This document shows, piece by piece, positions 16,394-23,776 of a stretch of 64,000 bases of DNA. Position numbers and translations under genes: made by a program. Position 1 is the first letter of the stretch. Each line of letters opens with the position of its first letter. The notes under the pieces were generated by a model. That model saw only the letters and a program-made list of their open reading frames with translations, did no database searches and was not told the DNA's origin. This stretch comes from UBA6522 sp965221035 (lineage in GTDB: Bacteria > Pseudomonadota > Gammaproteobacteria > Steroidobacterales > Rariloculaceae), in the NCBI GenBank assembly GCA_965221035.1, contig OZ244860.1, positions 1,798,001 through 1,862,000 on the forward strand, written 5' to 3'.

Positions 16394-17692
16394 TCACTCC
16401 CATACAGGTTCAAATTTCTGGATGCGCTTGGCGTGCTCCACTTCACCGGTGTAGATGTTGCCGAGCGAATCCGTCGCGATGGCGTTGATCCAGTGCAACT
16501 GGCCCGCGTAACGGCCGTTGCCTCCAAACGAGCCCAGGGTCTCGCCACTGAGCCGGTTCACGATCCATACGCTGGAATTGCCCGAATCGGCGACATACAG
16601 ATAGTTCTGTTCCGGATCCCTTGAGATCACCATCTTGTACATCACGCCGCACACCGGCAATTCCTTCCGGGTCGAGACACCGGCGCACTGGGTGGGGCCG
16701 AGGCGCTCGGCGGGCGTCCATTCGGCAACGTAGATATCCTGCACCCAGGTTCCGTCCTTCTGAAAGACCTGGATTCGGTTCTGGCCCCGCTCGCCCACGT
16801 AGACCAGTCCATCGTCTGAAATCTCGATGAAATGCAGGGCCGGGACGAAGTTCGGCTCGTCGGGCGGGCGCGTTCCATCCCATTCGTAGGGTGGAATCGG
16901 ATCGTTGGTGATGTCCTCCAGCGGCATGCCGTGACCGCCCCAGCCGCGCTTGAACTCGCCGGTGTCCATGTCGTACACCAGCACGCGCTTCCAGTTGATG
17001 ATGTAGATCTCGCGCTCGTCCTGGTCGAGCTGGAACCGGCCCTTTTGCGTCAGCACCTCGGTCTCGGCGTTGTCCTCCTGCATCTGCGCGCCCTCCGGCG
17101 GACGGCGGCCGAAGTCCCATACGAACTCGCCCTCGCGGGTGAATTTGAGAATGCTGTCCTGCGGTGCCAGACCGCCGACCCAGACAAAGCCGTCACGGTC
17201 CGCGATGACCGTCTGCAGGCCCCGCGGCCAGTTCGGATGATGGTCCGCGTCGCCCCAGGCGTGAACGATGTTGGCGTCGGCGTCCATGGCAATCACTTCC
17301 GGGCTCTTGGTGCAGCAGGCCATCCGGTACGGCTCCTCGTCGCCGCCGGCGATTTCGTCACCCTCGGCGCCATTGGGCCGGTTGAGGAACCAGACGATGT
17401 CCATGTGGTCCACGTGAATGCCGGTCACCTGCTGCATGCTCCAGCGATTCGGCAAGGCCCCCGGCCAGAATGGATCCACCTGGAACAGCGGCGCCCCGTT
17501 TTCGTCCATCGCCCGGACGCGGTCCTGCGCCGGCTCCGGGGTCTGGGCCTGGGCCTGGTCCTGGTCCTGGGTCTGGTCCTGGGCCTGCGGTTGCCCCGCA
17601 GCCTGGTCCGGGTCCTGGGCCGGTTGACACGCAACCAGTCCCGATGCCAGTGCCGTTACCATGGCGGCAGTAGAAAATCTGATCGTATTCAC
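16394..17692 (-). CDS. Lipoprotein with NHL-type beta-propeller
   Basis: This is a 432-residue exported protein with a lipobox LVAC (cysteine near residue 22). A low-complexity linker of about 30 residues made of Q, D, A and P follows. The rest resembles six-bladed NHL/peptidyl-glycine-lyase-like propellers, with recurring VTGIHVDHMDIVWF, IADRDGFVWVGG, ISDDGLVYVGERGQNRIQVF, YLYVADSGNSSVWI and IATDSLGNIYTGEV. Eight cysteines, including an ACC pair, occur in the propeller. No enzymatic residues can be assigned. It lies 48 bp downstream of the diheme cytochrome c on the same strand, suggesting one transcript and a possible redox partnership. The position is normally taken by sspB or a BON-domain gene. 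Confidence 0.8.
   Translation of the reverse strand: MNTIRFSTAAMVTALASGLVACQPAQDPDQAAGQPQAQDQTQDQDQAQAQTPEPAQDRVRAMDENGAPLFQVDPFWPGALPNRWSMQQVTGIHVDHMDIVWFLNRPNGAEGDEIAGGDEEPYRMACCTKSPEVIAMDADANIVHAWGDADHHPNWPRGLQTVIADRDGFVWVGGLAPQDSILKFTREGEFVWDFGRRPPEGAQMQEDNAETEVLTQKGRFQLDQDEREIYIINWKRVLVYDMDTGEFKRGWGGHGMPLEDITNDPIPPYEWDGTRPPDEPNFVPALHFIEISDDGLVYVGERGQNRIQVFQKDGTWVQDIYVAEWTPAERLGPTQCAGVSTRKELPVCGVMYKMVISRDPEQNYLYVADSGNSSVWIVNRLSGETLGSFGGNGRYAGQLHWINAIATDSLGNIYTGEVEHAKRIQKFEPVWE
17540..17590. repeat. Hexanucleotide repeat tract encoding a Q/D/A linker
   Basis: Imperfect tandem copies of CTGGGC/CTGGTC/CTGGGT run for about 50 bp inside the propeller lipoprotein gene and encode the QAQDQTQDQDQAQAQ linker. 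A six-base unit keeps the frame, so copy-number change would alter only linker length between the lipid anchor and the propeller. Confidence 0.75.
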
Positions 17693-17740
17693 AGCAATGC
17701 TCCCTCTCTTGTCGGATTGTTTCGATTGTTGATTGACGGA

Positions 17741-18781
17741 TTACGGCTCCAGCGACGCCAGGTACGCGGAGATATACAACATGTCCTCTGCCGTGAGGTT
17801 GATCACGATGGGTGTCATGATGGGGCTCGCGCGCGAACCCTGCTTGACGTCCCACAGCTGGCGCATCGTATAGCTGGCCGTGCGCCCGGCGATGCTCGGG
17901 ACATCGCCGACTCCCCGCTGATCGGGACCGTGGCAGAGCCCGCACTGAACCGTCTTGCCGCCCCCCGTTTCGACCAGTTCGCCTCCCGCGGCCAGGCTCC
18001 CCCTGGGCACATAGGCGACGAATCCGCCGCGGGGGTCCCTTTGTATCTCGGTGCGCTCCGGGTGCTCGGGCACTTCGATGATTCTCATCCCCAGCGGCAT
18101 CGGCGGACGATCCGCAAGCGGCAGCATCAACCCGTTCCGCGACGATCGCACCTGGGGCGCTTCATCCGCCTCCACCACCCGGACCATCTTGCGATACGGC
18201 ATGGACCCGTAATACCGGGCGATCTGCCGTTTCTCCTCCTCGCTCAGCCCCGTGGCGATCATCGCCATCTCGTTGGTATTGGCCTTGCGCAGATCGGCAC
18301 TGCGTCGGGTCCCCGCCTCGAAGGCGCGCAGCTGATCGAGAAAATAGGCTTCCGGCAGCCCGGCCACATGGCCGTTTTCCATTTTGCCCTGGCCGTTGGG
18401 ATAGTGGCACAGCGCGCACGGACGCAGGCCGTCCTCCTGCCTGCCGTTCGCCACGATGTCCGGCATGGGCGGATGGTCGTCCGGATACCAGTCGGCGGGA
18501 CCGTAGTTGAACCACGCCTCGTTTCGGGTAAACGTCCGGTCGGTGCCCGGAAGGGTCAGCTTGATCCCGTCATCCGGAACCGCGACCGGGGCATAGGCGC
18601 AATCGATGGGCCGCGACCCGTACGGACACGGCGGCGCGGTGAGTGAATCGTCGGACAACGGCTCCGTGAACCCGTAGGCCCAGTCCGGCCAATCCGGCCC
18701 CTGCTGCGATTCCGCGCGGGCGCCGAACAAGGCGGCGACAATCAGGACCGCAAGCGACAGACTCGACGGCGCGGAGTTCAT
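17741..18781 (-). CDS. Exported diheme cytochrome c
   Basis: This is a 346-residue protein with an N-terminal signal peptide (about residues 1-23, ending GARA). Two c-type heme sites are present: CALCH at residues 122-126 and CGLCH at 280-284. Each is followed by a cytochrome-c553-like pattern (HYPNGQGKMENGHVAGLPEAYFLDQL and HGPDQRGVGDVPSIAGRTASYTMRQL). An extra cysteine pair at residues 52 and 61 precedes the first domain. A periplasmic electron-transfer role is inferred. It sits directly downstream of sspA and upstream of the propeller lipoprotein, close to the bc1 operon that could supply electrons. Confidence 0.88.
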   Translation of the reverse strand: MNSAPSSLSLAVLIVAALFGARAESQQGPDWPDWAYGFTEPLSDDSLTAPPCPYGSRPIDCAYAPVAVPDDGIKLTLPGTDRTFTRNEAWFNYGPADWYPDDHPPMPDIVANGRQEDGLRPCALCHYPNGQGKMENGHVAGLPEAYFLDQLRAFEAGTRRSADLRKANTNEMAMIATGLSEEEKRQIARYYGSMPYRKMVRVVEADEAPQVRSSRNGLMLPLADRPPMPLGMRIIEVPEHPERTEIQRDPRGGFVAYVPRGSLAAGGELVETGGGKTVQCGLCHGPDQRGVGDVPSIAGRTASYTMRQLWDVKQGSRASPIMTPIVINLTAEDMLYISAYLASLEP

Positions 18782-18796
18782 GGACGGCTTTGCCCC

Positions 18797-19426
18797 CTAC
18801 TCCCGCATTTCCTGCTCGAGTTCCGTCAGGCTGAACTGGAACGAGGGCCTTGAGAATACCGCGTCCATGTATCGCCGGATCGGCGCCGCCTGGTCGGGCA
18901 ACTCGACTTCGAACAAGGGCAGCCGCCAGAGAATGGGCGCGATACTGCAGTCGACAAGGGAAAATTCATCGCTCAGGAAGAACTTTTTCGCGGCAAAGAT
19001 CTCCGCCGTGGAGACGATGCTGTCGTGCAGCGCCTTGCGCGCGCGGCCAATGGGCTTGCGGTCGCCGCCAGCGACGATCTCCTCCGCCAACGTGTACCAG
19101 TCACGCTCGATTCGATAGAGGTAGAGACGGTACTGGGCGCGCGTGACCGGATCCACCGGCATGAGCGGAGGGTGCGGGAAGCGTTCGTCGAGATATTCCA
19201 CGATCACGCGCGAGTCGTAAAGGACCAGCTCCCGGTCCACCAGGGTCGGCACGCTGTTGTAGGGGTTCAGGTCGAGGAGATCCTCCGGAAGGTTTCCGTC
19301 CCGAACGTCGATGTAGTCGATATTGACGCTCTTTTCCGCGAGCACCAGGCGGGTCCTGTGACTCCACGCATCCGTGGGATCGGTGAACAGCGTCATTACG
19401 GAGCGACGATTAGCAATTACAGTCAA
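18797..19426 (-). CDS. sspA: Stringent starvation protein A (GST-fold)
   Basis: SspA (209 aa) is a glutathione-S-transferase-fold protein that binds RNA polymerase and modulates stress transcription. The N-terminus MTVIANRRSVMTLFTDPTD parallels the enterobacterial MAVAANKRSVMTLF. LNPYNSVPTLVDRELVLYDSRVIVEYLDERFPHPPLMP is typical of the thioredoxin-like half. I chose a TTG at 19426 because it restores this N-terminus and has a GGGAG ribosome site 6 nt upstream. The alternative is the ATG at 19396. It lies downstream of petC, as in Pseudomonas, but without sspB behind it. Confidence 0.93.
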   Translation of the reverse strand: MTVIANRRSVMTLFTDPTDAWSHRTRLVLAEKSVNIDYIDVRDGNLPEDLLDLNPYNSVPTLVDRELVLYDSRVIVEYLDERFPHPPLMPVDPVTRAQYRLYLYRIERDWYTLAEEIVAGGDRKPIGRARKALHDSIVSTAEIFAAKKFFLSDEFSLVDCSIAPILWRLPLFEVELPDQAAPIRRYMDAVFSRPSFQFSLTELEQEMRE

Positions 19427-19473
19427 ACACGACTCCCATGCGGCACAAGCCCCCGCCGAGCAACAGAATGGCT

Positions 19474-19502
19474 GTTTTCGCGCCGACCGGTGGGGCGAAA
19501 AC
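19474..19502 (-). terminator. Stem-loop between petC and sspA
   Basis: An inverted repeat (GTTTTCGC with GCGAAAAC, extended by G-C pairs) begins 2 nt after the petC stop. On the minus strand it could end or attenuate the bc1 transcript before sspA. It lacks a clear trailing U-tract, so full termination is uncertain. Confidence 0.4.
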
Positions 19503-19504
19503 CG

Positions 19505-20254
19505 CTAGCGGACATCCTTCCAGATCTCTTTTTTCAGCAAGTATGCGAGCACCAGGAAGAGCAACAGAAAGGCGATCACACGAACGCCCAGGGCACGGCG
19601 TTCAAGCTGAATGGGCTCGGCCATGTATTCCAGGAAATTGGTGATGTCGCGCACCGCCTGGTCGAATTCCTCCTCGTCCAGCGATCCCTCGCGCATCACT
19701 TCGAAACCGTCAAGCGAGCGGGTGACGATTCCCTCCTCGGCATGCTCGGAGAAGACCGCCGTCCGGATCCCTCCCAGCTCCCAGAGCACGTCCGGCATGG
19801 CGGTATTTTCGAGCCACAGGTTGTTGGCGCCGGTGGGCCGTGACGGGTCGGCATAAAATCCCCGCAGGTAATTGTATATGTAGTCGACGCCGCGGCTGCG
19901 GGCGATCAGCGACAGGTCCGGTGGCGCAACTCCGAACCAGGCCGTACCATCCTCCGGGCGCATGCTGCTGACCATGGTGTCGTACAGTTGACCGGTGCCG
20001 AACATCAGCGTTTCGACCACCTGCGCATCGGACAGGCCAAGGTCCTCCCCGAGCCGATTGTAGCGGACGTACTGCGCCGAGTGGCAGCCCAGGCAATAGT
20101 TGACGAAGTAATTCGCTCCGCGTTGCAACGAGGCGATGTCGCCGATGTCATTGTCCGCGGGCACCATCTCCGCCACCGACGCGCCGTGATCCTGTCCCCA
20201 GGATGCGGCGGCGACCCCCAGGAACAGTCCCGCAAGGATTCGGGAAACGGTCAC
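19505..20254 (-). CDS. petC: Ubiquinol-cytochrome c reductase, cytochrome c1
   Basis: Cytochrome c1 (249 aa) passes electrons from the Rieske centre to soluble cytochrome c. It has an N-terminal export signal ending near ASWG. The single heme motif CLGCH is at residues 54-58, followed by AQYVRYNRLGEDLGL. The GVAPPDLSLIARSRG motif and one C-terminal membrane anchor (VIAFLLLFLVLAYLL) complete the family pattern. The GTG at 20254 overlaps the petB stop (GTGA). The in-frame upstream extension is a shadow of petB. Confidence 0.95.
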   Translation of the reverse strand: MTVSRILAGLFLGVAAASWGQDHGASVAEMVPADNDIGDIASLQRGANYFVNYCLGCHSAQYVRYNRLGEDLGLSDAQVVETLMFGTGQLYDTMVSSMRPEDGTAWFGVAPPDLSLIARSRGVDYIYNYLRGFYADPSRPTGANNLWLENTAMPDVLWELGGIRTAVFSEHAEEGIVTRSLDGFEVMREGSLDEEEFDQAVRDITNFLEYMAEPIQLERRALGVRVIAFLLLFLVLAYLLKKEIWKDVR

Positions 20255-21504
20255 CTGACCCGCTCCGGCACCGGTTTGGTCTTCTCCCAGGACGTGTAGA
20301 GGGGCATGAGCAGGAAGAACCCGAAGTACGGGATGGAGAACAGCCGGCAAAGCAGCGTGTAGGTGTCGGAGACCGGTTGCAACCCCAGGTAGCCGAGCAC
20401 GAGGAAGCTGATCGCAAACGCGGTCAGGGCAACCTTGTAGGTCCAGCCCCGATAGCGGATGGACTTGACCTTGCAACGGTCCAGCCACGGCAGAAAGAAC
20501 GGCAAAATTACCGCGAGGCTCATCAGGATCACGCCCAGCAGCTTGTACGGCACCGCCCGGAGAATGGCGTAGAACGGCGTGAAATACCACACCGGCGCGA
20601 TGTGCTCCGGAGTCTGCAGGACATTGGCCGGCTCGAAGTTGGCGTGCTCCAGGAACAACCCGCCCATGTCGGGAACGAAGAACACCACAAAGGCGAAGAC
20701 GATCAGGAAAATGGTGATGATCACCAGGTCCTTGCTGGTGTGATACGGATGGAAGGCGACGCCGTCGATCGGCTTGCCGCTGTCGTCCTTGTAGTTCTTG
20801 ATTTCGATGCCATCCGGATTGTTCGATCCCACTTCATGCAGCGCCATGATGTGCACGACCACCAGGAAAACCAGCATCAGCGGCACCGCGATCACGTGGA
20901 AGGCGAAGAAGCGGTTGAGCGTGATGTCTGAAATGTAGAAATCGCCGCGAATCCATTCCGCCAGCGCTTCGCCGAACACGGGCAGCGCGCCGAACAGCGA
21001 GACGATGACCTGCGCGCCCCAGTAGGACATGTTTCCCCAGGGCAGCAAGTAGCCGAAGAACGCCTCGGCCATGAGGCAAACGTAGATGAACATGCCGCAT
21101 ACCCAGACCAGTTCCCGCGGCTTCTTGTAGGAGCCGTACAGCAGCCCGCGGAACATGTGCAGATAGACGACGATAAAGAATGCCGACGCGCCGGTGGAAT
21201 GCAGATAGCGGATCAGCCAGCCCCACTCCACGTCCCTCATGATGTACTCCACCGAAGCGAATGCCTCGGTGGCGGACGGCTTGTAGTTCATGGTCAGGGC
21301 GATGCCCGTGACGATCTGCAGGATCAGCACCACCGTCGCCAGCACGCCGAAGCCGTACCAGAAATTGAAGTTCTTCGATGCGTAATATTCGGTGGCATGC
21401 TCCCTGACGAGCCTGCCCAGGGGAAAGCGGGCGTTGACCCACCGTCCCAGCGAGTCCATGCCCCGACCGAGACGATCCATCATGTCCGAAGCGGATGCGG
21501 CCAC
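20251..21504 (-). CDS. petB: Ubiquinol-cytochrome c reductase, cytochrome b
   Basis: Cytochrome b (417 aa) is the membrane core of the bc1 complex and carries hemes bL and bH and both quinol sites. Visible are the heme-ligand histidines in HSTGASAFFIVVYLHMFRGL and FAFHVIAVPLMLVFLVVVH, and the Qo-site motif PVWYFTPFYAILRA. PVWY replaces the PEWY of mitochondria, a variant known in other beta- and gammaproteobacteria. The start is a GTG at 21504 with GGAG 8 nt upstream. An ATG at 21483 is possible. Confidence 0.97.
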   Translation of the reverse strand: MAASASDMMDRLGRGMDSLGRWVNARFPLGRLVREHATEYYASKNFNFWYGFGVLATVVLILQIVTGIALTMNYKPSATEAFASVEYIMRDVEWGWLIRYLHSTGASAFFIVVYLHMFRGLLYGSYKKPRELVWVCGMFIYVCLMAEAFFGYLLPWGNMSYWGAQVIVSLFGALPVFGEALAEWIRGDFYISDITLNRFFAFHVIAVPLMLVFLVVVHIMALHEVGSNNPDGIEIKNYKDDSGKPIDGVAFHPYHTSKDLVIITIFLIVFAFVVFFVPDMGGLFLEHANFEPANVLQTPEHIAPVWYFTPFYAILRAVPYKLLGVILMSLAVILPFFLPWLDRCKVKSIRYRGWTYKVALTAFAISFLVLGYLGLQPVSDTYTLLCRLFSIPYFGFFLLMPLYTSWEKTKPVPERVR

Positions 21505-22095
21505 CTAGGAAGCTCCCGTGTCGGAACCGATGAGCAGCACGTTCTCCGCCACGTAGCGATGGGGCGGCACGCTGAGGTTCGTCGGCGCGGGCACGCCGCG
21601 GTAGACGCGGCCCGCCAGGTCGAATTTCGAGCCATGGCAGGCACAGAAAAACCCGCCGGCCCAATCCGGGCCGAGATCCGCGGGCGCCACTTCGAAACGG
21701 GGCGTGGGCGCACATCCCAGATGGGTGCATACACCCTCCACGACCAGGAACTCGGGGCGGATGCTGCGATGGGAATTGGCGGCGTAACCGGGCTGCAGGG
21801 ACGCGCTGGATGCCGGATCGGCCAGCTGTTCTTCCAGCTCCACCAGCCTTTCGAGCATGAAGTCCGTGCGACGGACGATCATGATCACCCGCCCACGCCA
21901 CTCCACCTTGACCAACGCGCCCGGCTCCATCTTCCCGATATCCACTTCCACCGGCGCGCCCAGCGCCTGCGCGCGCGCGCTCGGCCGGAAGGACGCCACG
22001 AAGGGCACGGCGGCGGCGACCATCCCCGCACCTCCGGTCACCGCGGTTGCGGCCACCAGAAAGTGGCGCCTGCCAAGGTCGGTTTCGTCGGTCAT
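21505..22095 (-). CDS. petA: Ubiquinol-cytochrome c reductase, Rieske iron-sulfur subunit
   Basis: This is a 196-residue Rieske protein with a twin-arginine-type N-terminus (GRRHFLVAA) and one membrane helix. The two cluster-binding motifs are CTHLGC at residues 123-128 and CACHGS at 151-156, giving the 2 Cys + 2 His ligands of the [2Fe-2S] centre. The following FDLAGRVYRGVPAPTNLSVPPH is typical. It is the first gene of the petABC operon, immediately followed by the GTG of petB. The start faces degS about 200 bp away. Confidence 0.96.
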   Translation of the reverse strand: MTDETDLGRRHFLVAATAVTGGAGMVAAAVPFVASFRPSARAQALGAPVEVDIGKMEPGALVKVEWRGRVIMIVRRTDFMLERLVELEEQLADPASSASLQPGYAANSHRSIRPEFLVVEGVCTHLGCAPTPRFEVAPADLGPDWAGGFFCACHGSKFDLAGRVYRGVPAPTNLSVPPHRYVAENVLLIGSDTGAS

Positions 22096-22291
22096 AGGTG
22101 CGCAAATCCAGGGTAATCGGGTCCGCGTGCCCGGCTCACGGGAGATGTGATCAAGAAGGCCGTCGGATTATACACGCGGCTTTCCGGCCTTGGCCATACA
22201 CCCGCTTGAGCCATGGGCCCGCGTGCGGCACGGGTTCTTCTCCTTTGACCACATTGAGGACCGTATCCTGTCTTGCGGGTACACTAGCTGC

Positions 22292-23350
22292 ATGACAACC
22301 GGGTGGAGAATTCTCGCGCTGGTCGCCCAGTCGTCGGCGTTCGGACTCGCCGCGGCGTTCCTGGTGGTGCTGGTTCGCCCCGATCTGGTCAATCTCGGCG
22401 ACGGACGGGCCCCGGCCGGCGGCTACGCCGGCGCGGTGAGCGCGAGCGCTCCCGCCGTCGTCAGCCTGCGCACGGCGCAACTGGGTCAGCCGGGAAGCCT
22501 GGGCGCCGGGATGGTGGTGAACCAGGGTCTGGGGTCCGGCGTGATCGTCGACCAGGACGGCTTCATCGTCACCAATTGGCATGTTGTCCGCGACGCCGAC
22601 CAGGTTGTGGTGCAACTGGCCGATGGGCGCGAGGCGCATCCACGATTCGTCGGCGCCGACCCGGAGACCGAACTGGCACTTCTCAAGGTCGATCTGCCCG
22701 ACCTGCCTGCCATCCGCATGGGCAGGAGCGATACCCTGCAAATCGGCGATGTCGTCCTGGCTATCGGCAACTCCTACGGGCTGAGCCAAAGCGTCACGTT
22801 GGGTATCGTCAGCGCCACGGGCCGCGGCATTGGGCTTACGACCTTCGAGAATTTCATTCAGACCGACGCGGCCATCAACGTGGGCAACTCCGGCGGCGCG
22901 CTGGTGAATACTCGCGGCGAATTGATCGGCATCAATACCGCGAGCTTTGCGGCGACCAATCGCAGCCCCCCGGAAGGCATCGGCTTCGCCATACCGGTCA
23001 ACCTGGTTCGTGGCGTGATGGACCAGCTCCTCGAGCACGGCCGCGTCCTGCGCGGCTGGCTGGGCGTTGACGCCCAGGATCTGCCGAACATGAACGCCGT
23101 CGCCCCTGGCACCCCGGGGCCCGCGGTGGAACTCGTGCGCGTCACCGGTCCGGCCGCCACCGCCGGGCTGGCTCCCGGCGACATCATCACCCACATCAAC
23201 GGCGAGCGCATGCTGAGCAAGGACCAGGCAATGAACCGCGTGGCGGGCCTCCGGCCCGGGGAAACCATCCACATCCGCGGTTACCGAAGGCGCGTCGGCC
23301 CCTTCGAGACCGTCGCTGTGCTGGAGGAACGCCCTGCCGCCGGAGGCTGA
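22292..23350 (+). CDS. degS: Periplasmic serine protease DegS/AlgW
   Basis: This is a 352-residue HtrA-family site-1 protease expected to cut anti-sigma factor RseA/MucA in envelope stress. It has one N-terminal membrane anchor (about residues 6-28), a trypsin-like domain and a single C-terminal PDZ domain (LGVDAQDLPN onward). The single PDZ and the anchor favour DegS/AlgW over DegP. Catalytic His is in TNWHVV (residue 97) and Ser in GNSGGAL (residue 200). The acid position of the usual TDLAVLK motif reads TELALLK, giving Glu127 instead of Asp. The ATG at 22292 was chosen because the protein then begins just before the anchor. The open frame extends upstream to 22190. Confidence 0.9.
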   Translation: MTTGWRILALVAQSSAFGLAAAFLVVLVRPDLVNLGDGRAPAGGYAGAVSASAPAVVSLRTAQLGQPGSLGAGMVVNQGLGSGVIVDQDGFIVTNWHVVRDADQVVVQLADGREAHPRFVGADPETELALLKVDLPDLPAIRMGRSDTLQIGDVVLAIGNSYGLSQSVTLGIVSATGRGIGLTTFENFIQTDAAINVGNSGGALVNTRGELIGINTASFAATNRSPPEGIGFAIPVNLVRGVMDQLLEHGRVLRGWLGVDAQDLPNMNAVAPGTPGPAVELVRVTGPAATAGLAPGDIITHINGERMLSKDQAMNRVAGLRPGETIHIRGYRRRVGPFETVAVLEERPAAGG

Positions 23351-23365
23351 AGCGGTATTCCATGG

Positions 23366-23392
23366 CTCGCGCCGCGGAGCCCTGGGCGCGAG
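23366..23392 (+). terminator. GC-rich stem-loop after degS
   Basis: CTCGCGCC (23366-23373) pairs with GGCGCGAG (23385-23392) across an 11-nt loop, 16 nt after the degS stop. There is no T-run, so this is a weak candidate terminator. Confidence 0.3.
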
Positions 23393-23398
23393 TTCACC

Positions 23399-23688
23399 GC
23401 GGGCGAGATCAACCGGGTGCGGCCGTCACTGCAGCGAGGAGGCGTGGGCGCGACGGCCCCGCCAGCGTCGTGGGCGCGGCGCGTGGCCAGGGATGGCCGC
23501 AAGCGCCGGGCCCCGATTCGAGCCCGCCATGGATGGCGGGCGAGATCAAGCGGGTGCGGCCGTCACTGCAGCGAGGAGGCGTGGGCGCGACGGCCCCGCC
23601 AGCGTCGTGGGCACGGCGCGTGGCCAGGGATGGCCGCAAGCGCCGGGCCCCGATTCGAGCCCGCCATGGATGGCGGGCGAGATTAAGC
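23399..23688. repeat. 137-bp tandem repeat, two full copies plus a partial third
   Basis: Copy 1 is 23399-23535, copy 2 is 23536-23672, and copy 3 is lost after about 15 bp. The two full copies differ at only two positions (C/G at 23413/23550 and one G/A), so the duplication is recent or homogenised. Each unit contains a small palindrome (GCCCGCCAT/ATGGCGGGC) at its right end. The unit length is not a multiple of three, and the open frames through it are long in several phases, so I do not read it as coding. It fills most of the convergent degS-murA gap (23351-23776). Nothing else was recognised there. Confidence 0.9.
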
Positions 23689-23719
23689 TGGCGGGGCCGT
23701 CGCGCCCACGCCTCCTCGC
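23571..23719. repeat. Perfect 30-bp inverted repeat flanking the repeat array
   Basis: The 30 bases at 23571-23600 in repeat copy 2 are the exact reverse complement of 23690-23719, with 89 bp between the arms. The same 30 bases also occur in copy 1 (23434-23463). Transcripts from degS or from murA would form a long GC-rich hairpin here. It could serve as a bidirectional transcription stop or be the end of a small non-autonomous element. Confidence 0.85.
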
Positions 23720-23776
23720 CACCTTTATCACCAGCAATCTTCGCGCCACCGATCATTACGGTCACAGGATGAAAGC

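Noticed and set aside
17418..17673. Gly/Pro or Trp/Ser-rich frames opposite the Q/D linker
   Set aside because: They are products of the hexamer repeat read in other frames and have no start signals.
20251..21504. PVWY instead of PEWY in cytochrome b as a novelty
   Set aside because: The variant is known in bc1 complexes of other beta- and gammaproteobacteria, so it is not a finding here.
23506..23530. tRNA-like T-loop string (GATTCGAGCCC) in the repeat unit
   Set aside because: No five-pair T stem, no anticodon arm and no acceptor stem can be drawn around it.
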